Shown: positions 1 to 5,696 of the stretch, one piece after another
How positions within the stretch are numbered: the stretch's first letter is position 1
How the letters are laid out: each line of letters begins with the position of its first letter
Assembly: GCA_937890845.1 (NCBI GenBank)
Contig: CALADR010000032.1
Coordinates: forward strand, 1-5,696
DNA: 5,696 nt
Direction: 5' to 3'
From: an uncultured Bacteroidales bacterium
GTDB taxonomy: Bacteria > Bacteroidota > Bacteroidia > Bacteroidales > UBA932
Notes under the pieces: generated by a model
What the model was told of the DNA's origin: nothing
The model's input: the letters and a program-made list of their open reading frames with translations, nothing else
Database searches by the model: none
Made by a program: the position numbers and the translations under genes

Positions 1-847
1 AAGCCTGTGACGGAGTTACAAACTCAAATTCACCATCCTTAAGCACGACCTCAGGGAAATATCTCATAAAGTCAAAAATTCCGCTTTGGGCTTTCTGATG
101 CTCTCCGAATGTCTCGTAGTCCATGAACAAATTCACTATTTCATCATTATGCGCAGCAGATTTTATCCATGAAAGATACTTTTCACCTGTAAGCGGCCAG
201 TCCTGCCAAGTCCTGTCAGAGAAACGGAATGCAATATCATCACTTAAAGACGAGTTCTTCAGAAGAAGTCTTAGATCCTTTGCCTGTGCTCCACTGTAGA
301 GATAGTTTGGGCTCTTCCATCCCAGAACATGCTTAGCTCCTTCTGTAAGCATTGTCCTGAATCCCATTTCATGTACCATAGAACCTATAGCATCAGAATA
401 GATAAGCTCCGTATTTCTGAAAGTCTTAGGCTCCATACCGAAATAATTTTTTATAGCAGCCTTATGCTTTTCAACCTGATGACGGAACTCCGCAGGTGAT
501 GCTAGTGATGCAAGCGAATGGTAATATGTCTCGCAAAGGAACTCCACACAACCGGTCTCAGCCAATTTGCGGAAACTCTCAATAACTTCAGGTGCATATC
601 TGTCAAACTGCTCAAGCACAGAACCGGAAATAGAGAAAGCTACCTTAAACTGCCCCTTATTTCTGTTTATCAGATCCAGAAGAAGGGCATTTGCAGGAAG
701 ATAACATCTCTGCGAAACCCTTCTCAGGATTGTCCTATTGGCAAAATCATCATAATAATGAGAATCTTTACCTATATCAAAAAATCTGTATAACCTTAAC
801 CTGTTTGGCTGATGGACCTGAAAATACAGACAAATACTCTTTTTCAT
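1..847 (-). CDS. GH57 alpha-amylase-type glycoside hydrolase (C-terminus cut off by window edge)
   Basis: The reading frame is open from an ATG at 847 to the left edge, giving 282 codons plus one base; the stop lies outside. GH57 enzymes are retaining alpha-glucan hydrolases or transferases on a (beta/alpha)7 barrel. The GH57 conserved regions are visible in order: HQP at residues 12-14; a GCVEFLCETYYHSL segment near 99-112; FRNTELIYSD at 143-152, where Glu147 is the likely nucleophile; and FMDYETFGEHQ at 241-251, where Asp243 is the likely acid/base. Spacing resembles the Methanocaldococcus-type GH57 amylases as I recall them. There is no signal peptide, so I infer a cytoplasmic enzyme acting on glycogen or maltodextrins. 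It starts 18 bases after the glycosyltransferase stop; an in-frame TAA two codons upstream makes this the first possible start of its frame. No Shine-Dalgarno is seen. Amylase versus 4-alpha-glucanotransferase specificity cannot be decided, and the C-terminal part is missing. Confidence 0.93.
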   Translation of the reverse strand, partial: MKKSICLYFQVHQPNRLRLYRFFDIGKDSHYYDDFANRTILRRVSQRCYLPANALLLDLINRNKGQFKVAFSISGSVLEQFDRYAPEVIESFRKLAETGCVEFLCETYYHSLASLASPAEFRHQVEKHKAAIKNYFGMEPKTFRNTELIYSDAIGSMVHEMGFRTMLTEGAKHVLGWKSPNYLYSGAQAKDLRLLLKNSSLSDDIAFRFSDRTWQDWPLTGEKYLSWIKSAAHNDEIVNLFMDYETFGEHQKAQSGIFDFMRYFPEVVLKDGEFEFVTPSQA

Positions 848-865
848 GACTTATTGTAATTTTAA

Positions 866-2155
866 CTATTTTATCACAGACTCATACACTTTCTTCACCT
901 TATAGGCTGCGTTGTTCCACTTTAGGGTGTTTACCTCATCATAGCCGCAACGTGCAGCCATATCAGCCATAGCTCCGTAATTGAGCAAGCCGTAGATGGC
1001 GTCAGCAATAGCATCGACATCCCAGAAATCGACTTTTATGGCATACTTCAAGACTTCGGCCACGCCTGACTGCTTGGAGATGATAGTAGGAACATTGGAG
1101 CGCATTGCCTCCAATGGAGAAATACCAAACGGCTCTGAAACCGAAGGCATAATATAGACATCCGACAATGCAAACATTTTCTGCACATCTGCTCCCCTAA
1201 GGAATCCAGTAAAATGAAACCTGTCAGAAATTCCCAGACGGGCAACATGATGTATACATCTGTTGAGCATATCTCCACTTCCTGCCATAACAAAACGGAC
1301 ATTGTCACATCTCTTAAGCACTTTGGCAGCTGCTTCTATAAAATATTCCGGACCTTTCTGGAAAGTCACCCTGCCAAGGAAAGTTACAACCTTATCCTTT
1401 ACACCTCGCTCCACCTCAAGATTTTCCCTTCCGCTAAAATCCACTGCATTATGCACAGTTACAACTTTTGCAGGATCTATACCATACCTGTTTATGACAA
1501 TATTTCTCGTAAGGTCACTAACAGCCATCACACAGTCGGCAGCCTCCATACCTTTACGCTCAATATCGTAAACCCTTGTATCTATTTTGTCATCGCTGCT
1601 TCTGTCAAACGAAGTCGCATGAACATGAATGACAAGAGGTTTTCCAGTAAGTTCCTTTGCAGCTATTCCAGCAAGATATGTAAGCCAGTCATGGGCATGG
1701 ATGACATCGATTTCATCCTTATGCTGCATGGCTATGGTGGCTCCCACCATAGCATACCTTGCAACTTCTTCCATCAGATTAGCCCCGTATTTACCGGAAA
1801 ACTTGTATTTCTGTCCATAATTGATTCTAAAACTGGTTACCTGCTTACGCCTCTCTTCCTCAACCATTTTGGAAAAATCCTCAGGATCTACATAGGGAAC
1901 CATATTGGAATCAATATGTACAAATCTCACTTTACCCAAAAACTCGTCAACTGACTTTGATACCGTATCAACAGGAACATCACTTGCATTGATAATGGAA
2001 ACAGCGCTCTGGTCCTCGTCACCAGAGGCGGAAGGCATTACAAATAGCACATCGACATCATTGGCTGCAAGTCCCTTTGTCATGCCATAACATGCTGTTC
2101 CCAGACCTCCGGAAATATATGGAGGGAATTCCCATCCGAACATCAAGACTTTCAT
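866..2155 (-). CDS. Glycogen-synthase-like glycosyltransferase (GT4/GT5 type, GT-B fold)
   Basis: This complete 429-residue protein most likely extends alpha-1,4-glucan chains from a nucleotide-glucose donor in the cytoplasm. The N-terminal Rossmann domain opens with WEFPPYISGGLG (residues 8-19), the glycine-rich acceptor/donor loop of glycogen-synthase-like enzymes. HAHDW (153-157) and HVHATSFDR (177-185) follow. The C-terminal domain begins near FLGRVTFQKG (259-268), with Arg262 and Lys267 as probable donor-phosphate ligands. It holds the EX7E motif EPFGISPLE (Glu341 to Glu349). The length is shorter than classic GT5 GlgA (about 475-500 residues), and the GlgA lysine of KxGGL is replaced by serine, which favours GT4. 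The ATG at 2155 is 2 bases after the debranching-enzyme stop and has a strong Shine-Dalgarno, which fixes the start and suggests translational coupling. A glycogen synthase role is inferred from neighbours and motifs; the donor sugar nucleotide is not determined. Confidence 0.92.
   Translation of the reverse strand: MKVLMFGWEFPPYISGGLGTACYGMTKGLAANDVDVLFVMPSASGDEDQSAVSIINASDVPVDTVSKSVDEFLGKVRFVHIDSNMVPYVDPEDFSKMVEEERRKQVTSFRINYGQKYKFSGKYGANLMEEVARYAMVGATIAMQHKDEIDVIHAHDWLTYLAGIAAKELTGKPLVIHVHATSFDRSSDDKIDTRVYDIERKGMEAADCVMAVSDLTRNIVINRYGIDPAKVVTVHNAVDFSGRENLEVERGVKDKVVTFLGRVTFQKGPEYFIEAAAKVLKRCDNVRFVMAGSGDMLNRCIHHVARLGISDRFHFTGFLRGADVQKMFALSDVYIMPSVSEPFGISPLEAMRSNVPTIISKQSGVAEVLKYAIKVDFWDVDAIADAIYGLLNYGAMADMAARCGYDEVNTLKWNNAAYKVKKVYESVIK
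1731..1753. repeat. Perfect 10-bp inverted repeat with 3-base loop inside the glycosyltransferase gene
   Basis: GCTATGGTGG (1731-1740) is followed by CTC and then its exact reverse complement CCACCATAGC (1744-1753). In the mRNA this could form a 10-bp stem with a 3-base loop and six G-C pairs. It covers the codons for residues 135-142 (AMVGATIA) of the glycosyltransferase. No T-tract follows on either strand, so it is not an intrinsic terminator. It may be a coincidence of the codons used. Confidence 0.6.
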
Positions 2156-2157
2156 TT

Positions 2158-4092
2158 CTATTCCTCCTTATATTTGTTCATAAGATAATCTACTGCAAGC
2201 AATGCAGCGGTACTGCATGCACATGAAATAGCACCATGTGGCTCATGTGGAGGATCGCCGTCGTAAAGTTCTGAAAATGCACCCACACCATGCTTGATCA
2301 TATCGTTGTAAAAACCTTCTGTCAGATACTCTGCCTTCTTGTAAAATGAAGGACCGGCCATACGGAAGCACATATCCACATAAGGGGCAAGAAGGAACGG
2401 GAAGGCACAACCCTGATGATATGCAAGATCCCTTTCTTTCTGAGAACCTTCATAAACCCCGCGATATTTTTCATTTCTCGGAGAAAGTGTCCTGATTCCG
2501 CGTGAAGTGACAAGTTCATTGCTTATCACCTGCATAACTGACATTTTAACTACGTCATCTACAGGAGAATAAGGAAGACAAACCGCATAAAGCTGGTTCG
2601 GACGCACATCCATATTGCGCCCACTGTCATTTACATAGTCGGCAAGATAACCTGCTTCCATATCATAGAACACACTTTGGAAATTACTGAGGACAAGTTC
2701 ACGAACCTTGTTCCATCTTGATGCGAATGCACTGCGTTTGGCACCATACTTTGCCTCCATATCAAGGGCAAAACAAAGGGCATTGTACCACATTGCATTT
2801 GTTTCCACCTGATATCCGGACCTTTCAGTTACAGGATTCCCGTCAACGTATGCATTCATCCAGGAGAGAGCCACTCTATCCATATGAGCCCAGAGAAGGC
2901 CGTTCGGATACATTGATACTTCCGACCTTTTTCCCGGAGCATAACTGTCTATTATCGATTTAAGTGTCTTTCCATATTTTGTCCAGATTCTCTTTTCCTC
3001 ACCTGTGAAGGAAATATATTTCTGGATAGCATCAGTCAGCAACAGCGGCGCCTCGACCTGTGTGGTTTTCTTTGTAAGTCTTGACTGTTCATCGGAAATA
3101 AGGTTATCAAGGATTTCCTCAAACTCCTTCGTATTTCCGTCAGCATACAAAGTAAGGCCTGGCAAAGAGAGTACAGTTTCCCTCAAAAGCCCTGTCTCTA
3201 ACCATGAATAACCGGCATTAATCTGTTTATGGTCGTTTCTGCTGCAAATCAGCAAGTCCGCATTATGGGCCAGAATATCATGGTAGTCAGCCACATCACG
3301 AAGTTTCCGTTCTGTATCGGTACATTTTTTCTTCAACTGCTTCGGATTGGCCTCACTGACTGAAGCTGAAAAGACAACAGTATCTCCAGGCTTCATTTCA
3401 AGGACAAAATGCCCCGGAACAAAAAGGTCCTCCTTGCAGGCGAACCCTCTGCGCGATTCATCCGAATAAGTGACCCCATTGTACCAATAAGGCATATAAC
3501 GGAATGACGACTTGCAACTCAACTGCATGTTAAGCGCAGGGAAGCCGTCATAAAGACAGAAAGAAACACCTCCATCAATATTTTCATACTCTGTATCAGC
3601 TTCAGAATTCTGGCTTGTCAGGCTATGTATATTCCTGAAAGCCAAAAACGGCTTGAGCATGAGTGTAACTTTGGAAGGTGCTTCCATAAGCTGGTATTTC
3701 ACTAACACCTGATCATTGTCAGGAGCAAGGATAAAAGACTTTTTGAAAAGAACCTCACCTACCTTATAAGTAATGGAAGGAGCAGGATCCATATCAAAAT
3801 CCACGATGTACTTGTGCCCCCTCGGTTCATACACATCACCATAGCAGTGTATTCCAAGATTGAACTGCTTGCCGTTTACAACCAGACTTTCGTCGAGAGA
3901 AGACAGCAGAACATACTTTCCTTTTCCGAAACGGTCAACAGGAACAGCAAGGAGCCCGTGATAACGCCTGGTATTACAAGCGATTATAGACGTATTGCAA
4001 TACGCGCCTGTCTTATTCGCTGAAATGATTTCCCGTTTCAGTGAGTATGACAGATTTACAAGCTCAGACTTGTTGAATTTTAGAAAAGCCAT
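2158..4092 (-). CDS. Amylo-alpha-1,6-glucosidase / glycogen debranching enzyme (GH133-like)
   Basis: This complete 644-residue protein is expected to hydrolyse alpha-1,6 branch points of glycogen. The N-terminal half (about 1-275) is the beta-rich GDE N-domain, with NKTGAY (26-31), CNTRRYHGLL (39-48), LLSSLDE (62-68) and FLAFRNIHSLT (149-159). The C-terminal half is the (alpha/alpha)6 catalytic domain, with AGYSWLETGLLRETVLSLPG (293-312), LSWMNAYVDG (409-418), VETNAMWYNAL (429-439), VRPNQLYAV (496-504), AYHQG (557-561) and SELYDGDPPHEPHG (607-620). Glu608 matches the position of the general base. Oddities: Asn413 stands where many debranching enzymes have Asp (TWMD), RET replaces RDT at 304-306, and the usual WPW after HQG reads FPF (564-566). 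ATG at 4092 follows the branching-enzyme stop by 6 bases in the same frame, with no Shine-Dalgarno. It is the single-domain debranching type, unlike the bifunctional eukaryotic AGL. Family assignment is secure; full activity is less so. Confidence 0.93.
   Translation of the reverse strand: MAFLKFNKSELVNLSYSLKREIISANKTGAYCNTSIIACNTRRYHGLLAVPVDRFGKGKYVLLSSLDESLVVNGKQFNLGIHCYGDVYEPRGHKYIVDFDMDPAPSITYKVGEVLFKKSFILAPDNDQVLVKYQLMEAPSKVTLMLKPFLAFRNIHSLTSQNSEADTEYENIDGGVSFCLYDGFPALNMQLSCKSSFRYMPYWYNGVTYSDESRRGFACKEDLFVPGHFVLEMKPGDTVVFSASVSEANPKQLKKKCTDTERKLRDVADYHDILAHNADLLICSRNDHKQINAGYSWLETGLLRETVLSLPGLTLYADGNTKEFEEILDNLISDEQSRLTKKTTQVEAPLLLTDAIQKYISFTGEEKRIWTKYGKTLKSIIDSYAPGKRSEVSMYPNGLLWAHMDRVALSWMNAYVDGNPVTERSGYQVETNAMWYNALCFALDMEAKYGAKRSAFASRWNKVRELVLSNFQSVFYDMEAGYLADYVNDSGRNMDVRPNQLYAVCLPYSPVDDVVKMSVMQVISNELVTSRGIRTLSPRNEKYRGVYEGSQKERDLAYHQGCAFPFLLAPYVDMCFRMAGPSFYKKAEYLTEGFYNDMIKHGVGAFSELYDGDPPHEPHGAISCACSTAALLAVDYLMNKYKEE
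2163..2169 (-). promoter_or_regulatory. Strong Shine-Dalgarno for the glycosyltransferase, within the debranching gene's last codons
   Basis: The minus strand reads TAAGGAGGAATAGAAATG. AAGGAGG is a near-perfect match to the 16S anti-Shine-Dalgarno, and the spacer to the ATG at 2155 is 7 bases. The same bases encode the Lys-Glu-Glu that ends the debranching enzyme, followed by its TAG stop. The other two starts in the window have no such site. Confidence 0.7.
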
Positions 4093-4098
4093 ACTAAA

Positions 4099-5696
4099 TT
4101 ATTTAATTTTATCACTACAATTCTTTAATATAACAGCACTGCGGCAAGGGAGATATAAATACAATGTATCTTCATAGGTCTGATTGCCGTTCTGCGATTT
4201 TTTATTGACTGTCAAATGCCTTTCTCCGGTTTTAATTCGTCCGAAACCGTCAAACACAGTATCATCACTGTCAAGGACAACTTCATATTCACCTGCCGGA
4301 GCAGCAAATCCATAGTCTGCAAAAGAAGATACCGGATTGAAATTGAGCGCAAAGATACAATTTATTCTTTTGAATATTAATATTTTTTTCTCTTCATCCT
4401 GCACAAGAAGTTCAGGAGCTTCATAAAGAAGTTTTTCCGAACGCACAAAACTTATCATAGCCCTGTCAAACAAGGCTAATGACCTGTATCTCAAATAATC
4501 CGCCTTAACAAGAGACCACTGGCGCCGGGCATATTTATATGACCATCCGTTTCCTTCCCTCGGAAAGTCTATCCACTCCGGATGACCGAACTCATTGCCC
4601 ATAAAATTAAGGTATCCGTCTCCCGCTGTGCCTAAAGTCACAAGACGTATCATTTTATGAAGCGCTATACCGCGGTCAATGACAGGAGATTTCGAATCCT
4701 TGTCCATATGGAAATACATTTCCTTATCCATAAGCCTGAAGGCAATAGTCTTGTCTCCTACCATAGCCTGATCATGACACTCGGCATAGCTTATAGTCTT
4801 TTCGTCATCTCTCTTATTGGTAAGCTGCCACCACATTTCCCCCATACTCCACTTCTCGTCACTCAGTGTCTTGATCCATTTTATCCAATTGTCAGCTATA
4901 CCCATACTCATACGGAAATCAAAGCCCACCCCACCGGACTCGAACGGAGCTGCCAGTCCGGCCATTCCGCTTACATCCTCCGCTATTGTTATGGCATCAG
5001 GATTGATTTCCTTTATGAGTATATTTGCCAATGCAAGATAGGTTACAGCAGACTCATCAACGCCTCCGTCAAAATATCTTTCATATCCGACAAAGTCCTT
5101 GCCAAGTCCGTGGTCCCAATAGAGCATGCTTGTCACACCATCAAAACGGAATCCGTCAAGATTATATTCCTCAAGCCAGAACTTGCAGTTTGACAAGAGG
5201 AACTGCTGGACTTCATGTTTTCCATAATCGAAACAACGCGACCCCCAAGCAGGATGACGTCCTCTGTCTCCACTGTAAAAATACAAGTCATCCCTTCCGT
5301 CAAAACGGCTCAGGCCTTCTGCCTCGTTATCTACGGAGTGTGAATGAACTATATCCATTATCACGGCCATCCCCATCCCGTGTGCCTCATCTACCAGTCT
5401 CTTGAACTCCTCCGGGGTACCGAAACGAGAACTCAAAGCGAAGAAATTAGACACCTGATAACCGAAAGAACCGTAGTAAGGATGCTCCTGAAGAGCCATT
5501 ATCTGAATAGTGTCGTACCCTAAAGATGCGGCATATGGCAGCACACTCTCTCTAAACTCGTTGAATGTAGCCACTTTTTCCTGTTCCGAACTCATTCCGA
5601 TATGACATTCGTAAATCAGAGGATGATTCCTCCTTGCCGGTCTCTTGTTTTTCCATATATATGGCTTCGCAGGCTCCCAGACCTGAGCGCTGAACA
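4099..5696 (-). CDS. glgB: 1,4-alpha-glucan branching enzyme, eukaryote-like GH13_8 (N-terminus cut off by window edge)
   Basis: The enzyme cuts alpha-1,4 chains and re-attaches them by alpha-1,6 bonds to make glycogen branches. The frame is open to the right edge: 531 codons are visible, and the ATG at 5595 is internal because the 33 upstream codons include PLIYECHIGMSSEQEKVATF, typical branching-enzyme sequence. Visible residues are counted from the right edge. GH13 region I is DIVHSH (114-119). Region II is GFRFDGVTSM, with nucleophile Asp185 and Arg183. Region III is IAEDVSG with acid Glu239. Region IV is AECHDQ, with His307 and transition-state Asp308. GNEFGHPEW (366-374) and the C-terminal beta-domain follow. 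The wording of these motifs matches plant, fungal and animal branching enzymes more than E. coli GlgB. Roughly 130-150 N-terminal residues, which should include the CBM48 domain, are outside. It is the first visible gene of the cluster. Confidence 0.96.
   Translation of the reverse strand, partial: FSAQVWEPAKPYIWKNKRPARRNHPLIYECHIGMSSEQEKVATFNEFRESVLPYAASLGYDTIQIMALQEHPYYGSFGYQVSNFFALSSRFGTPEEFKRLVDEAHGMGMAVIMDIVHSHSVDNEAEGLSRFDGRDDLYFYSGDRGRHPAWGSRCFDYGKHEVQQFLLSNCKFWLEEYNLDGFRFDGVTSMLYWDHGLGKDFVGYERYFDGGVDESAVTYLALANILIKEINPDAITIAEDVSGMAGLAAPFESGGVGFDFRMSMGIADNWIKWIKTLSDEKWSMGEMWWQLTNKRDDEKTISYAECHDQAMVGDKTIAFRLMDKEMYFHMDKDSKSPVIDRGIALHKMIRLVTLGTAGDGYLNFMGNEFGHPEWIDFPREGNGWSYKYARRQWSLVKADYLRYRSLALFDRAMISFVRSEKLLYEAPELLVQDEEKKILIFKRINCIFALNFNPVSSFADYGFAAPAGEYEVVLDSDDTVFDGFGRIKTGERHLTVNKKSQNGNQTYEDTLYLYLPCRSAVILKNCSDKIK

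Noticed and set aside
518..793. A 91-codon open frame on the plus strand near the start of the GH57 gene.
   Set aside because: It is antisense to the GH57 coding sequence, whose conserved regions explain this stretch.
1214..1954. A 246-codon open frame on the plus strand opposite the glycosyltransferase gene.
   Set aside because: It lies wholly antisense to a gene with clear family motifs, its translation shows no recognisable domain, and it is a mirror effect of codon usage in the real gene.
2007..2027. Inverted repeat CTCTGGT / ACCAGAG with a 7-base loop.
   Set aside because: A 7-bp stem with a 7-base loop inside a coding region is close to what chance gives over this length, and nothing else supports a function.
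4338..4400. AT-rich patch with TATCTTTG on the minus strand, matching the Bacteroidetes -7 box TAnnTTTG, plus an A7 run resembling a slippery site.
   Set aside because: No TTTG or TTG -33 element lies at the right distance upstream, the patch is inside the conserved C-terminal domain of the branching enzyme, and the frame continues normally through the A7 run.
4926..4960. A stretch with ACTCGAAC resembling the complement of a tRNA T-loop.
   Set aside because: No acceptor stem, anticodon arm or D-arm can be drawn around it, and it lies within branching-enzyme coding sequence.
4657..5193. A 178-codon open frame on the plus strand opposite the branching-enzyme gene, including a His-Thr repeat-like stretch.
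   Set aside because: Antisense to a strongly conserved enzyme; the His-Thr stretch is the shadow of sense-strand codons around the GVGFDFRMSMG segment.
4099..5595. Taking the ATG at 5595 as the start of the branching enzyme.
   Set aside because: The frame stays open to the window edge and the upstream codons encode LIYECHIG, conserved branching-enzyme sequence, so this Met is internal.
5653..5664. 12-bp palindrome CCATATATATGG.
   Set aside because: It encodes Pro-Tyr-Ile-Trp inside the branching enzyme; a low-complexity AT core makes this unremarkable and no promoter context is visible.

Overview
The window is a compact, single-direction gene cluster for storage alpha-glucan (glycogen) metabolism. 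All recognisable genes lie on the minus strand, so transcription runs from position 5696 towards position 1. The organism is most likely a member of the Bacteroidetes, probably order Bacteroidales (Bacteroides, Prevotella or a relative). The reasons are the combination of a eukaryote-type branching enzyme, a short debranching enzyme, a small GT4-like synthase and a GH57 amylase, moderate base composition, and AT-rich gene starts mostly without Shine-Dalgarno sequences. This assignment rests on recalled family patterns, not on a search.

In order of transcription: (1) 5696-4099, a 1,4-alpha-glucan branching enzyme (GH13_8-like) whose N-terminus lies outside the window; (2) 4092-2158, a complete 644-residue amylo-alpha-1,6-glucosidase (glycogen debranching enzyme, GH133-like) with unusual residues in several hallmark motifs; (3) 2155-866, a complete 429-residue glycosyltransferase of the glycogen-synthase-like GT4/GT5 type; (4) 847-1, the N-terminal 282 residues of a GH57 alpha-amylase-type enzyme that runs off the left edge. 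The gaps are 6, 2 and 18 bases, so the four genes are very probably one operon. Its promoter and terminator are both outside the window. There is no gene-free stretch longer than 18 bases.

Together the genes can elongate an alpha-1,4-glucan (glycosyltransferase), add alpha-1,6 branches (branching enzyme), remove branch stubs (debranching enzyme) and cut or rearrange linear chains (GH57). None of the visible N-termini looks like a signal peptide, which fits a cytoplasmic glycogen pathway rather than an outer-membrane starch-utilisation system. No SusC/SusD-like genes, mobile elements, RNA genes or CRISPR arrays are seen.

I found no clearly new system. The points most worth a second look are the altered active-site motifs of the debranching enzyme, the eukaryote-like branching enzyme, a perfect Shine-Dalgarno sequence embedded in the last codons of the debranching gene, and a perfect 10-bp hairpin inside the glycosyltransferase gene.
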